A stretch of DNA of 64,000 nt, taken from positions 1,116,001-1,180,000 of the forward strand of contig NZ_CP049859.1 of the NCBI RefSeq assembly GCF_011400295.1, read 5' to 3'. Numbering within the stretch: the first letter of the stretch is position 1; every line of letters starts with the position of its first letter. Made by a program: the position numbers and the translations under genes. This document shows, piece by piece, positions 18,306 through 28,338 of the stretch. Under the pieces are notes generated by a model. The model saw nothing but the letters and a program-made list of their open reading frames with translations. It made no database searches and was not told where the DNA came from. Source of the DNA: Erysipelothrix sp. HDW6A. Lineage in GTDB: Bacteria > Bacillota_I > Bacilli_A > Erysipelotrichales > Erysipelotrichaceae.

Positions 18306-20861
18306 ATGAATAACGAGAGAATGACAGAAAAAGCTCAAAATATTATTATGGAAGCTGTAAACTATGCGACAGCAATGTCTCATAGTCAAGTGACACCATA
18401 TCACGTTTTGAAAGCGCTGATGGCAACTACTGACCTAGACATAGTTTTAAGCGATGTTTCTGTTTCCAAACAAGTTATCAATAACTTAGTGGATGGTGAA
18501 TTAAATCGTCTGCCTAAGGTACAAGGAGCACAACTTGGTGCTTCAAATGAATTTGGGCAAATGATGAATGAAGCAAACCAATGGTCTGAAAAAAACGGAG
18601 ATACCTATGTATCTGTTTATGCATTGTTCCTTTCAGCAATTAAAACAACAAAAAGTTTAGAAACACTTATTAACTACAAAGATACAGAAAAAAGTATTTT
18701 AAACCATCGAAATGGACGAGTTATGGACTCTCCAACTGCTGAGAATAATATTGATGCCCTATTAAAATATGGTCGTGATTTAGTAAAAGATGTACGTGAT
18801 GGGAAAATTGATCCTATTATAGGACGTGATGATGAAATCCGTCGTGTCATCCAAATACTAAGCCGTAAAACAAAAAATAATCCTGTTCTCATCGGTGAAC
18901 CTGGTGTTGGTAAAACTGCGATTGCTGAAGGATTAGCATGGCGTATTATGCGCGGTGATGTTCCTTTTAGCTTAAAGAATAAGCAACTTATTGAACTTGA
19001 TATGGGCTCTTTAATTGCAGGTGCCAAATATAGAGGTGAGTTCGAAGAACGTTTAAAAGCAGTACTTGAAGAAGTAGAACAATCTGAAGGAAATATAATT
19101 CTCTTTATTGACGAGCTTCACAACCTAGTAGGTGCAGGGAAAACTGAAGGATCCATGGATGCTGCTAACCTGTTAAAACCAATGTTAGCACGTGGTGAAC
19201 TTCACTTAATCGGTGCAACGACATACAATGAATACCGACAATATATTGAAAAAGACGCTGCATTAGAGAGACGTTTCCAAAGAGTAACGGTAAGCGAACC
19301 AACTGTAGATGATACAATTTCTATTTTAAGAGGTTTGAAAGATCGTTTTGAATCCCATCATGGTGTTAAGATCCTTGATGAAGCTATTGTAGCGGCAGCG
19401 AAGTTATCCAATCGTTATATCACGGACAGATTCTTGCCGGATAAAGCTATTGACTTAATTGATGAGTCTTGTGCTTCTATTCGTGTAGAAATGGAATCAA
19501 TGCCAGCTGAACTTGACGAACTGAATCGTCGTATCCGTCAACTTGAAATCGAAGAGACTGCATTGAAGAAAGAAACTGATGAACGTACACTTGAACGACT
19601 TGACGAAATCTTAGAAGAACTTTCTAATTTGAAAGAACGTTATGACACAATGTATGCACGTTGGCAACATGAAAAAGAAGCGCTTGATGGTGTAAAAGAT
19701 GCTAAAGAAGAGTTAGAAAAAGCAAGACTTGCATTTGAACGTGCTCAAAATGAAGCTCGATATGAAGAAGCTGCAAGATTACAATATGAAACAATTCCAT
19801 CCTTGGAAGCGAGAATTAAAGAAGCTAATGATATGGAAAAACAAGGTGGTATGATTCAAGAAGTTGTAACCGAAGATTTAGTTGCTGAGATTATATCGAA
19901 GTGGACTGGAATTAAAATTACTAAATTAGTAGAATCTGAGAGAGAAAAACTCCTTTCACTCAAAGCAGAACTACAACGTTCAGTAAAAGGCCAAGATGAG
20001 GCATTACAAGTCGTTACAGACGCTATTCTACGTTCGAAAGCACAAATTCAAGATGAGAATCGACCTCTTGGTTCCTTTATGTTCCTAGGTCCAACTGGGG
20101 TAGGTAAGACAGAGGTAGCACGTGTCCTTGCAGAACAACTATTCGATGATAGAAATCAAATCGTTCGAATTGATATGAGTGAGTACATGGAGAAACACTC
20201 TGTATCGAGATTAATAGGAGCGCCTCCAGGATATGTTGGTTATGAACAAGGAGGTCAACTTACAGAACAAGTAAGACGACACCCATACTCAATTGTGTTA
20301 CTAGATGAAATTGAAAAAGCCCATCCAGATGTCTTCAATGTTTTACTACAAATATTAGATGATGGTCGTATCACTGATAGTAAAGGAGTAACTGTTGACT
20401 TCAAGAATACAATTATTATCATGACCTCAAACTTAGGTAGTCAATTTGCCTTTGAAAGAGATCAATCAATTCGAAATGATCGTTATCTTCAAGCGGTTCA
20501 AGCTCACTTTAAACCAGAGTTTATTAACCGTATTGATGAGATTGTTGTCTTTAATGCATTAAGTGATAGTGTGTTAATTGACATTGCTCGTAAGTTTGTT
20601 GATGAGTTAGCTATAAGAGTTGCAAAACGTCAATTAAAACTAGAAGTAACCGATGCTGCATTACAATTGATTGTTGCTCAAGGTAGTGATGTAACCTATG
20701 GTGCACGTCCTATGAAACGTTATATTCAAAAAGAACTCGAAACACGTATTGCTTATCTTCTCATTGAACAAGATGTACATGAAAATGCTATCATTCACGT
20801 TGATGCCATAAATGGACAATTTACTTTAGAAATAATAGATGCTGTTGAGAAGATGAATTAG
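18306..20861 (+). CDS. clpB: ATP-dependent disaggregase ClpB
   Basis: 851 aa. The N-terminal Clp repeat domain ([15 protein letters not shown]) is followed by AAA1 with Walker A GEPGVGKT near residue 197 and Walker B LFIDELHN, a long coiled-coil M domain (residues about 400-520) and AAA2 with Walker A GPTGVGKT near residue 595 and [12 protein letters not shown]. The M domain and the absence of the IGF-type ClpP-binding loop distinguish ClpB from ClpA/C. With DnaK-DnaJ-GrpE it dissolves protein aggregates. It lies 69 nt after dnaJ behind a CIRCE-like element, so HrcA control is likely; I saw no CtsR heptad repeats. A terminator follows at once. Confidence 0.96.
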   Translation: MNNERMTEKAQNIIMEAVNYATAMSHSQVTPYHVLKALMATTDLDIVLSDVSVSKQVINNLVDGELNRLPKVQGAQLGASNEFGQMMNEANQWSEKNGDTYVSVYALFLSAIKTTKSLETLINYKDTEKSILNHRNGRVMDSPTAENNIDALLKYGRDLVKDVRDGKIDPIIGRDDEIRRVIQILSRKTKNNPVLIGEPGVGKTAIAEGLAWRIMRGDVPFSLKNKQLIELDMGSLIAGAKYRGEFEERLKAVLEEVEQSEGNIILFIDELHNLVGAGKTEGSMDAANLLKPMLARGELHLIGATTYNEYRQYIEKDAALERRFQRVTVSEPTVDDTISILRGLKDRFESHHGVKILDEAIVAAAKLSNRYITDRFLPDKAIDLIDESCASIRVEMESMPAELDELNRRIRQLEIEETALKKETDERTLERLDEILEELSNLKERYDTMYARWQHEKEALDGVKDAKEELEKARLAFERAQNEARYEEAARLQYETIPSLEARIKEANDMEKQGGMIQEVVTEDLVAEIISKWTGIKITKLVESEREKLLSLKAELQRSVKGQDEALQVVTDAILRSKAQIQDENRPLGSFMFLGPTGVGKTEVARVLAEQLFDDRNQIVRIDMSEYMEKHSVSRLIGAPPGYVGYEQGGQLTEQVRRHPYSIVLLDEIEKAHPDVFNVLLQILDDGRITDSKGVTVDFKNTIIIMTSNLGSQFAFERDQSIRNDRYLQAVQAHFKPEFINRIDEIVVFNALSDSVLIDIARKFVDELAIRVAKRQLKLEVTDAALQLIVAQGSDVTYGARPMKRYIQKELETRIAYLLIEQDVHENAIIHVDAINGQFTLEIIDAVEKMN

Positions 20862-20888
20862 AACACTTTGAAAGGTGTTCTTTTTTTG
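20861..20888 (+). terminator. Intrinsic terminator after clpB
   Basis: AGAACAC and GTGTTCT arms (with a few extra A-T/G-U pairs) close a short loop and are followed by seven T's. It ends the heat-shock operon. Confidence 0.85.
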
Positions 20889-20970
20889 TTAGAATAAGAG
20901 GTATATTGACAGTGCAATAGCATTGTGAATTGGTAGGCATTTTGTTGAAGTAGCGAGAGGATGGATCTAC

Positions 20971-21792
20971 ATGACAACACTTGCAAAACTATTACAGTTG
21001 TTTTTGAAAAATGAAATCATTTCATTAACAAAAATAATGAGCGAGATTAACCTCTCTAAACGACGCACACAAAGTGTAATGCAACGTTTGAATGAAGTAG
21101 GTAAGGGACATGGATTCAGAATTGATGTCGTTAAGAATCGCGGGTATACTCTGATTGTTACCGACTTTGATCAATATTCAAACTTTATTATCACAACAGA
21201 ATTTAGTTCATTTGTACTAACGCAACAGAGTCGTGTGCTTTTCGAAATAATAATTCTTTTAAATGAAATTGCGGTTGCTATACCTTTAGATGTGTTTTCA
21301 GACATTATTGGAACTACTATTGCTGAATTAGTAGAAGATTTATCCCATGCAAGAAAATACCTTGAAGATTGTGAACTAAAACTAGAATTCAACGATGATG
21401 CAGTAATTATCGATGGATCAGAATATGATAAGAGAAACTTACTGGTAAATATAAAAGAAGAATTTGAAACGCTGTTATCTGTTCGTAGGATGCTTCCCGA
21501 ATATCTTACACATACTGACAGACATGTCATTCATAAGATATTAGAAGATTCAGGGATATCGCTAAGTATTGATAAGAACAAAAGATTTATTAGTCATTTG
21601 GATGTATTAATATTAAGATTATTTCAAGGTAACAAATTGGAAGACTTCTATGTCAACATGCTTAGAATGGATTATCGATCTGAGGAAGCAGTGTTAAAGA
21701 TTAGAAGTATTCTTGAAGGATTATATGATATTAAGCTTGATAAAAAAGATGTGGCAATGCTGACATATTTATTATCGGAAGATAAATTATAG
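20971..21792 (+). CDS. Truncated BglG/MtlR-type PRD transcriptional regulator
   Basis: 273 aa. Residues 1-60 form an HTH_11-type DNA-binding domain (LLQLFLKNEIISLTKIMSEINLSKRRTQSVMQRL pattern). A second helical HTH/Mga-like segment lies at about 85-150, then a single PRD-like helical domain (about 165-270, with HTDRHVIHKILEDSG and SHLDVLILRLFQGN). Full-length activators of this class have two PRDs plus EIIB- and EIIA-like domains and exceed 600 aa; all of that is missing here. No PTS genes are adjacent. It may be an orphan regulator responding to PTS phosphorylation through the one PRD, or a stable remnant. RBS GAGAGGA precedes the ATG. Confidence 0.65.
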   Translation: MTTLAKLLQLFLKNEIISLTKIMSEINLSKRRTQSVMQRLNEVGKGHGFRIDVVKNRGYTLIVTDFDQYSNFIITTEFSSFVLTQQSRVLFEIIILLNEIAVAIPLDVFSDIIGTTIAELVEDLSHARKYLEDCELKLEFNDDAVIIDGSEYDKRNLLVNIKEEFETLLSVRRMLPEYLTHTDRHVIHKILEDSGISLSIDKNKRFISHLDVLILRLFQGNKLEDFYVNMLRMDYRSEEAVLKIRSILEGLYDIKLDKKDVAMLTYLLSEDKL

Positions 21793-21810
21793 AATAACAA
21801 TTATAGAATT

Positions 21811-21846
21811 AAAAAAACAAACTTTTAAGAAGTTTGTTTTTATTTT
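21811..21846. terminator. Bidirectional terminator between convergent genes
   Basis: An A-run plus CAAACTT / AAGTTTG stem plus a T-run is symmetrical, so it can stop transcription from the PRD regulator on plus and from the membrane-protein gene on minus. It overlaps the stop codon of the minus-strand gene. Confidence 0.8.
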
Positions 21847-22388
21847 CCTTGAAGTTTACGAATCTTCATTGTAATTTTTATTGAACGGTAAGCAAAGTAG
21901 ATTACTGCAACAGCAGCTACTGCTAGATAGAAGTAGTAGAGTTGAATATCAATGCCTGTATAGCCTCCAATATCAGATGATCGAGCAACAAGCATACTCA
22001 TAACAAGTAAAGGGAATAAAGTATTCATAAACTCATCGGAACGCTTGATTTTAAGTCCTTCTACACTACTAAATTTCGCAAGGTCTTCATCGATAACTTT
22101 AATCTTTTTAACATCACGTAACATAAAATACTTCTTGAATATAATGAATCCTACAAAAGTCAGGGCAGTTAATATGCTACATAACCAAATTGGTAGTTTA
22201 AAGATACCTAATCCAACAACAAATGACAAGGTAATCCAAATTATCTTTGTGCTTTCAATAGCCACATATTTCATATTGCGTTCTTGTATATTATATCCTT
22301 CATTAGTTCCCGGAATTACAAGTAAGTAACGTCTACGACGATCCTTAATAACTCCATAGCCTAATAATTGTTCTTCAGTATATTTCAT
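21840..22388 (-). CDS. Membrane protein of unknown function
   Basis: 182 aa. A soluble N-terminus (about 40 aa, with RRRRYLLVIPG) precedes two hydrophobic segments at about 47-68 and 70-88. A charged cytoplasmic loop (MLRDVKKIKVIDEDLAKFSS) and two further segments at about 122-135 and 148-168 follow, then a basic C-terminus (KITMKIRKLQGK). I do not recognise the family. It overlaps the HAD phosphatase gene by 4 nt, so the two are translationally coupled and probably functionally linked. Confidence 0.65.
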   Translation of the reverse strand: MKYTEEQLLGYGVIKDRRRRYLLVIPGTNEGYNIQERNMKYVAIESTKIIWITLSFVVGLGIFKLPIWLCSILTALTFVGFIIFKKYFMLRDVKKIKVIDEDLAKFSSVEGLKIKRSDEFMNTLFPLLVMSMLVARSSDIGGYTGIDIQLYYFYLAVAAVAVIYFAYRSIKITMKIRKLQGK

Positions 22389-23170
22389 AGTTCCTCCTCA
22401 ATGACTCCAAATTTAACTAAAGCTTTATAGATTCCATCATCCCATGATGGATCTGTCTCATAATCACTAACTTTCTTAACACCTTCAGTGCCATTACCCA
22501 TAGCAACTCCAAAAGTCACGCCTTCTAAGAATTCAACATCATTATCACCATCTCCAAAACCAGTTGAAATATTTGTGTTTAGATGATTGTTTAATGCTTG
22601 TACCCCTAAAAATTTATTGATGTTTTTAGGAGAGATTTCTCTATTCTTAATAATGTCATAAACAAAATCTGCATCTTCTAGTATCCAATCTACATCCTCT
22701 TGCCTTAGATCATTGAATCCGTAGGACAATACTTTATAGACGACTTGATTGGTATAATTTGTCTCAGGAAAGTTTGGGTCGATATTGAAATGTTTCATTG
22801 AAAGAAGGAATGTCTCATTAGGTTTGTTAACCATCATAATCTCATCGCCCTCTAATAATAATGTTCCTTTATGCAAACTGATGAGTTTACTTACCCATTC
22901 GGGACTTAGAGCTTTTCTAAAGATGACGTCAAGATTTCGATCAAGAACTAATGCCCCATTGGCAAGCACAAAACCATCCCACTCAATAAAGTCAGGAATG
23001 CCTATTGATTGTATAGCATCAAGTGTACGACCTGTACATAATGCAACACGATATCCTTTTTCTTTTAACTTTTTTAATGAATATATTGTTGAATCTAAAA
23101 AGGTATGACTTTTTGTATCCAACAAAGTACCATCAACATCAAAATAGAATATATCTGAGTTTTTCATCAT
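22385..23170 (-). CDS. Cof-type HAD-IIB sugar-phosphate phosphatase
   Basis: 261 aa. HAD motif I is FYFDVDGTLLD, motif II is VALCTGRT, and motif IV is GFGDGDNDVEFLEG with the Cof-family VAMGNGTEGVKKVSDY. The cap domain is of the C2B type by length. Such enzymes dephosphorylate sugar phosphates, flavin or PLP precursors; the substrate is not predictable here. The start may be the first or second of two adjacent ATGs (23170 or 23167), with GGTGAT upstream. It is the first gene of a two-gene minus-strand unit. Confidence 0.88.
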   Translation of the reverse strand: MMKNSDIFYFDVDGTLLDTKSHTFLDSTIYSLKKLKEKGYRVALCTGRTLDAIQSIGIPDFIEWDGFVLANGALVLDRNLDVIFRKALSPEWVSKLISLHKGTLLLEGDEIMMVNKPNETFLLSMKHFNIDPNFPETNYTNQVVYKVLSYGFNDLRQEDVDWILEDADFVYDIIKNREISPKNINKFLGVQALNNHLNTNISTGFGDGDNDVEFLEGVTFGVAMGNGTEGVKKVSDYETDPSWDDGIYKALVKFGVIEEEL

Positions 23171-23212
23171 ATCACCAGCAACATTATATCATGAGTGTGG
23201 TATGATAACACC

Positions 23213-23848
23213 ATGAAGTCAAAAATTATTCGTTCAAATAGAAAAACACTTTCCATTCAAATTCTTGGTGGAGAAATAGTAGTAAAAGTACCATATCAAG
23301 TTCATGATAGTGTGGTTGAAGCATTTATTAAGAAAAATGAAGCTTGGATACAAAAAAGACTAGAAGGGTATACACCAATGGGGTATCGACTTGAGCAAGC
23401 GATACTAATTTATGGCGAGCGTTTCGATACGGAACTAATCGAAGGTTCTTCGTTCAAAAAGAATCTGCATAATGGATTGCTTAGAATCACGGTTCCAAAA
23501 AACAAAGAAGTAGCTTGGATAGAACAAAAGGTTGATGATTCGTTTAAAGATTCATTAAGTCGCTACATTGAAGATCGATTACCATATTACTGTGAGCTTC
23601 TCAATATTCCAGTTCCGAAGTTTAAAGTAAGACGGTATAAAAGAATTCATGGTCGATGCAGTTCTAAAGGAGAATTGGCATTTAATTTGTACTTGTATCA
23701 TGAAGATAAGCGCTTTATTGATTATGTCATTCTTCATGAATGTGCTCACTTACTAGAATTTAATCACAGTAAAAAGTTCTATGCACATATCGAGAAGATT
23801 ATGCCTGATTACAAACAACGTATTAAAATGCAGAAAACCAGTAGATAA
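23213..23848 (+). CDS. YgjP-like metal-dependent hydrolase (DUF45)
   Basis: 211 aa. The C-terminal half carries YVILHECAHLLEFNHSKKFY, an HExxH zinc motif with a third histidine five residues later, and the RRYKRIHGRCSSKGELAFNL segment typical of the YgjP/DUF45 (M48-like) family. The biological role of this family is uncertain; proposals include metallopeptidase and nucleotide hydrolase activity. I chose the ATG at 23213 as it begins the conserved MKSKIIRSNRKTLSIQI stretch; a GTG at 23195 is also in frame, and neither has a strong RBS. The 5' end lies 42 bp from the divergent HAD gene. Confidence 0.8.
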   Translation: MKSKIIRSNRKTLSIQILGGEIVVKVPYQVHDSVVEAFIKKNEAWIQKRLEGYTPMGYRLEQAILIYGERFDTELIEGSSFKKNLHNGLLRITVPKNKEVAWIEQKVDDSFKDSLSRYIEDRLPYYCELLNIPVPKFKVRRYKRIHGRCSSKGELAFNLYLYHEDKRFIDYVILHECAHLLEFNHSKKFYAHIEKIMPDYKQRIKMQKTSR

Positions 23849-23866
23849 GTGTCTACTGGTTTTTAC
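23836..23866. terminator. Bidirectional terminator between the YgjP-like gene and rqcH
   Basis: AACCAGTAGA / TCTACTGGTT with a 6-nt loop forms a 10-bp stem flanked by A's and T's. It overlaps the 3' ends of both convergent coding regions. Confidence 0.8.
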
Positions 23867-25496
23867 TTGTGTGTTCTTGAATGAAATCAAGAATTTGATT
23901 TTCATCGGGATCAATATAAATGCTTTTGTGAGTTGCGACACTTACCAAGCCTAAATGACCTCCAGGAATTTTCTTTATGTTTCGTGCCTCTGTATAATGG
24001 ACTTCTACAGAACTTCCATAACGACTTTTTGAGAAATACGCTGCAAGATTAGCACACAATCGAATTTTAGCCTCATCCAAACTCGGAGTCTGAATTAAGA
24101 CATGCGACCCAAAGTCATGAGCAACATGGAACCATGTATCATGTTTGCGCGCGATTTTGAATGTAATTCGGTCATTCTGCAAGTTGTTTTTACCTACAAA
24201 AATGGTGGTTTCCTCATCATAGTTTAATTTTAAGATATTTGGAAGTTTTTTCTTCTTGTTTGTTTTTGCTTTCTTAAGACGGTTCGGATGAATGATGTTT
24301 TGAGAAATCAACTCTTCGTAGATTTCCTGAGCATCATCAACATTTGCTTGCTCTGTTTGAGTTTGTAGAGAAGAAAAATATTGAATCCGTTCTTCAGTTT
24401 TAGTAATTTGTTCTTCTAAATAAGACAGCGAAGTCTTTGCTTTTTGATAACGTTTGAAATAACGTCGGGCATTGTCTTTCCCATTGAATCGTTCATCAAG
24501 AGGAATGCTTACTTCATTGCCTTCAAAATCAGTCACTGTTATTTCTTTGTGACCATTGGATAAATCATGAGCAAATGCAAAGAGTAGGTCACCGTAATTG
24601 CGAAGCTCTTCACTATCTTGAGCTTTTTCTAAATCATTATAGAGTTTCGGTAATTTTTGATTAAGTCGCTTAAGTTCACGACGAATTAGTTTTAAGAGAT
24701 CACCAGTATGTGACTTAATGCGGTCTTGTTCTTGAATATCGTGAAAGAAATGATCTAAGCCTTCCATTATTGGGTAAACTTTTGGCTCTTTATTTAGATG
24801 TGTTAAAGGAATGATGTGGTAATCCGTTTCATAAATGTAAATTGAGTTTGAATCAAGCAATTCATCAATAATAGATTGAGCATCTTGAGTTTTCAAACGG
24901 AATAAAATTTCTTTTTCAAGAAGGGGAGATATCCCATTAAATTGACTTCTTAAGGATTCAGCAGGATTGAATGATGCAAGTTCAAAGAATGAGCGTTTAT
25001 CAAATTGTGGTGGGTAGTCATAATTACTCCCTGCAACAATTGCTCGTTCTGTATTCTCGAAAGGTGAGATTCTTTTTAAGGCATCTACAATGGTATTATC
25101 TTCATTAACGATAATAACGTTAGCATACTTACCTAACAACTCAACGATACAACGATAGGGCCTAATAACTCCCATTTCGTCACGGTGTTCAATATGTATT
25201 TCAACAACCCTGTCAAAACCATACTGTGTAATTTGAGTAATGATACCACCTTCAAGGTGTTTTCTCATCAACGTTAATAAGTGAGTTTGATCCAAATTGC
25301 TGGATGGTTTACTGTGAGTCCATTGTATTCTACTAAATACAGGGTGAGTAGATATGTACAGATTCATTTTCTTTCCTGCAAAACATTGGAAAATAAACTC
25401 ATGATTTGAAGGTTGAGTTATCCTATTTATTTTAAGTGGTGTTGATTCTTGTAAGATATTTACAAGACGGTGCATAAATACGCCATCGATTGCCAT
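23853..25496 (-). CDS. rqcH: Rqc2 homologue RqcH (NFACT protein, formerly FbpA-like)
   Basis: 547 aa. The start MAIDGVFMHRLVNIL is the family N-terminus, so the ATG at 25496 (RBS AAAGGA) is preferred to the longer frame from 25541. The NFACT-N domain includes GFDRVVEI with the DR pair required for alanine tailing, followed by the long coiled coil (RRELKRLNQKLPKLYNDLEKAQ) and the C-terminal NFACT-R domain (RKHDTWFHVAHDFGSHVLI). RqcH binds 50S subunits blocked by peptidyl-tRNA and adds a C-terminal Ala tail that marks the peptide for degradation. It diverges from gmk and converges on the YgjP-like gene. Confidence 0.93.
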   Translation of the reverse strand: MAIDGVFMHRLVNILQESTPLKINRITQPSNHEFIFQCFAGKKMNLYISTHPVFSRIQWTHSKPSSNLDQTHLLTLMRKHLEGGIITQITQYGFDRVVEIHIEHRDEMGVIRPYRCIVELLGKYANVIIVNEDNTIVDALKRISPFENTERAIVAGSNYDYPPQFDKRSFFELASFNPAESLRSQFNGISPLLEKEILFRLKTQDAQSIIDELLDSNSIYIYETDYHIIPLTHLNKEPKVYPIMEGLDHFFHDIQEQDRIKSHTGDLLKLIRRELKRLNQKLPKLYNDLEKAQDSEELRNYGDLLFAFAHDLSNGHKEITVTDFEGNEVSIPLDERFNGKDNARRYFKRYQKAKTSLSYLEEQITKTEERIQYFSSLQTQTEQANVDDAQEIYEELISQNIIHPNRLKKAKTNKKKKLPNILKLNYDEETTIFVGKNNLQNDRITFKIARKHDTWFHVAHDFGSHVLIQTPSLDEAKIRLCANLAAYFSKSRYGSSVEVHYTEARNIKKIPGGHLGLVSVATHKSIYIDPDENQILDFIQEHTSKNQ

Positions 25497-25578
25497 AGTA
25501 CCAAATCCTTTCACAAACATAACTATTATACTAAATTTCAAGAAATATTATAGTATACAAGCATTAATTTCTTTCCTA

Positions 25579-25587
25579 TGGTATAAT
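25579..25587 (+). promoter_or_regulatory. Extended -10 promoter for the gmk operon
   Basis: TGG-TATAAT is an extended -10 about 28 nt before the gmk start, with no clear -35. The same TGG-TATnAT form occurs before the genes at 12503 and 34695. Confidence 0.6.
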
Positions 25588-25614
25588 TATAAAAATTATT
25601 AGAGGTGGGAGCGA

Positions 25615-26187
25615 ATGAAAAGAGGATTATTAATCATATTTTCTGGACCTAGTGGTGTAGGTAAAGGAACAGTGCGTCGTTTGTTTTTTGATCGTGAAGA
25701 ACTAAACTTAGCATTTTCAATTTCTATGACAACACGTGGACCAAGAAATGGTGAAGTAGATGGTGTTGATTATAAGTTTGTAAGTAAAGAACGATTCCTT
25801 GATGCTATTGATAACGATGAGATGTTAGAATATGCAGAATTTGTAGGAAATTACTATGGAACACCAATGGCTGAAGTTGAACGTTTACGTGATGAAGGAA
25901 AGAACGTTTTACTTGAAATTGAAGTACAAGGAGCGCTTCAAGTTATTGAACGTGTTCCCGATTCACTCAGTATATTCTTAGTTCCACCAAGTATGGAAGA
26001 ACTTAGAAGACGAATAGAAGGACGTCAAACTGAATCACAGGAAATTATCCAAGAGCGATTGGATAAAGCTGCAAAAGAAATGGAACTGATGAATCATTAC
26101 CGTTATGTAATTTGTAATGAAAATCCTCAGTTAGCAGCAGATACCTGTGCCTTAATTATAAAACGTAATATTGAAACAACTCTCTAG
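25615..26187 (+). CDS. gmk: Guanylate kinase
   Basis: 190 aa. The P-loop is FSGPSGVGKGTV, with SISMTTRGPRNGEVDGVDY and FVSKERF forming the GMP-binding region and ENVLLEIEVQGA-like KNVLLEIEVQGAL the core. It phosphorylates GMP to GDP. Strong RBS GAGGTGGGAG. It starts the long operon gmk-priA-rsmB-prpC-prkC-rsgA-rpe-thiN. In Bacillus rpoZ and coaBC stand between gmk and priA; here the gap to priA is only 30 nt, so both are absent from this place. Confidence 0.96.
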   Translation: MKRGLLIIFSGPSGVGKGTVRRLFFDREELNLAFSISMTTRGPRNGEVDGVDYKFVSKERFLDAIDNDEMLEYAEFVGNYYGTPMAEVERLRDEGKNVLLEIEVQGALQVIERVPDSLSIFLVPPSMEELRRRIEGRQTESQEIIQERLDKAAKEMELMNHYRYVICNENPQLAADTCALIIKRNIETTL

Positions 26188-26217
26188 GAGTTGTTTTAAG
26201 ATTGGAAGGGATCCTCA

Positions 26218-28338
26218 GTGTATTGTGAAGTATATATAGAGAATAGTTTTCTAGGGAATAAGACACTAACTTATGACGTTGGTGGTTTTTCTGTAGCTCG
26301 GGGCATGCGTGTAAGTGTTTCTTTGCGGAATAGAGAAATCATTGGGTTTGTAGCGAGTGTTCATAATAATAAACCAGAAGACTTCGAAGCTATGCCAATT
26401 CTTTCAGTTCTTGATGATACACCTATCTTAAATGAGGAATTATGGTTGTGTGCTGATTGGCTAGCATATCGAACAGTATCTCCAATAATACGATGCCTAC
26501 AAACAATATTACCTAATAAACTTAAGCCTCAAACTTCAAGTAAGAAAGCTAAAAAAGAACGTATCATTGTGAGAACTGATTTAACCCTTCACCATCCTAC
26601 TGCTCATCAAGAACGTTTCTTAGATCACTTTAAACAAGGTGATAGTATGACAGTAAAAGAAGCTGTGAAGTTGTATAGTGGGTTTAGAACACTGATTGAT
26701 AAAGGACTTTTCGATTTGGAAGATCGTGAAGTTGTTTATAGTGAGCAAATGATTGAAAGTGTTAAAGCAAGTTATCAATTAACAGATAAGCAAGCTGAAG
26801 TAATTAAAAAAGTTAGTATGACGCATGCGCATACATACTTACTTCATGGAGTAACAGGGAGTGGTAAAACAGAAGTTTATTTACAGCTAGCAGAATCTGT
26901 TATTAAAGAAAATAAGCAGGTGTTAATTTTAGTTCCTGAAATATCACTGACACCTCAAATGATAGAACGGGTTTCTACTCGTTTTGGTCAAGATGTCGCA
27001 ATTTATCACAGTGGACTCAATGATCAAGAAAAGTACGAACAGTATCAACGCGTTCGTAATCACGAAGTCAACATCTTAGTAGGTACACGATCTGCTGTTT
27101 TTATGCCGTTTAAGGAGCTTGGTTTAATTGTTATGGATGAAGAACATGACACAAGTTACAAGCAAGAAAATACTCCTTACTATCATACTCGTGATGTTGC
27201 TATATGGCGTTCTGAATACCATAACTGTCCACTTCTCTTAGGAAGTGCATCACCTTCACTAGAAACATATGCACGAAGTTTAAAGGGAGTCTATACATTA
27301 CTTGAGTTAAATGAGCGTATTAATCATCAATTTCCTAAAGTAAGCATTATCGATACACGCAAAGCATTATTGAGTCGTCAGTCGGCATACCTAACGGATG
27401 AACTGTTAGAGGCAATACACGCTCGACTTGAGCGTAAAGAACAGATTGTGTTGCTCCTAAACAGACGTGGTTATATGACTCTTATTAAGAACTCTGAGGA
27501 TGAAGTTCTACAATGTCCAAACTGTGATTTATCCTTAAGCTACCATAAGACTGATCGAAGTTTAAGATGTCATGTTTGTGGATATCAAACAGGGCTAAAG
27601 AATAATATGAAATTAGTTGGAAGTGGTGTAGGGACACAACGCTTGGAAGAAAATGTCCAAGCACTTTTTCCAAATGCTCGGATTGCGAGAATGGATGCAG
27701 ACACTACCTCGAAAAAGAACGCCCATCAACGTATCCTTAAGAGCTTTATCGACCACGAATGTGATATATTAATAGGGACACAAATGATTGCCAAGGGTCT
27801 TGATATACCCAATGTTACCTTAGTTGGGATTATTAATGCCGATACTGCATTAGCTCATAGTGATTATCGTGCGGTAGAGACTACCTTTGCGATGTTACTT
27901 CAAGCAGCAGGACGATCAGGTAGAGGTGGATTAACGGGTGAAGTTATGCTTCAAACAGCGAATCCAGACCATTATGCTATTCAATGTGCACTTCATCAAC
28001 AGTATAAGAAGTTCGTAAGTTATGAAATGCAGTATCGTAAGATAGCCGAGTATCCACCGTATAGTTATCTTATTAGTATCGTATTTAATGGTGATACTGA
28101 GGAAGAAACATTTGCGGCGTCATTAGAGTTTATGAAAATACTTAATGGAGCAAGCTATCAATTGATAGGACCCGTTATGTTAAGAAAACTTGTAAGAAAA
28201 TATCGAAGTAGAATTATTATAAAAGGTAAAGATCTTGATGGTATGATTCAGTTGTGTCATCAAGCCATTGATCTTTTTAAGAAAACAAATAGAACAGGAG
28301 TCAATGTGGATGTCAATCCACTAACATTAGAATCATGA
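26218..28338 (+). CDS. priA: Primosomal protein N' (replication restart helicase PriA)
   Basis: 706 aa, from a GTG start with RBS GGAAGGG. The N-terminal 3'-DNA-binding domain is followed by superfamily 2 helicase motifs: Walker A HGVTGSGKTEVY, DEEHDTSYK, GSASPSLE, LLNRRGYM and QAAGRSGRG. PriA reloads the replisome at stalled forks, with DnaD/DnaB/DnaI in Bacillota. The zinc region keeps only CPNC and CHVC; the outer pairs are missing (see findings). It is shorter than Bacillus PriA (805 aa). It overlaps rsmB by 4 nt. Confidence 0.93.
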   Translation: MYCEVYIENSFLGNKTLTYDVGGFSVARGMRVSVSLRNREIIGFVASVHNNKPEDFEAMPILSVLDDTPILNEELWLCADWLAYRTVSPIIRCLQTILPNKLKPQTSSKKAKKERIIVRTDLTLHHPTAHQERFLDHFKQGDSMTVKEAVKLYSGFRTLIDKGLFDLEDREVVYSEQMIESVKASYQLTDKQAEVIKKVSMTHAHTYLLHGVTGSGKTEVYLQLAESVIKENKQVLILVPEISLTPQMIERVSTRFGQDVAIYHSGLNDQEKYEQYQRVRNHEVNILVGTRSAVFMPFKELGLIVMDEEHDTSYKQENTPYYHTRDVAIWRSEYHNCPLLLGSASPSLETYARSLKGVYTLLELNERINHQFPKVSIIDTRKALLSRQSAYLTDELLEAIHARLERKEQIVLLLNRRGYMTLIKNSEDEVLQCPNCDLSLSYHKTDRSLRCHVCGYQTGLKNNMKLVGSGVGTQRLEENVQALFPNARIARMDADTTSKKNAHQRILKSFIDHECDILIGTQMIAKGLDIPNVTLVGIINADTALAHSDYRAVETTFAMLLQAAGRSGRGGLTGEVMLQTANPDHYAIQCALHQQYKKFVSYEMQYRKIAEYPPYSYLISIVFNGDTEEETFAASLEFMKILNGASYQLIGPVMLRKLVRKYRSRIIIKGKDLDGMIQLCHQAIDLFKKTNRTGVNVDVNPLTLES

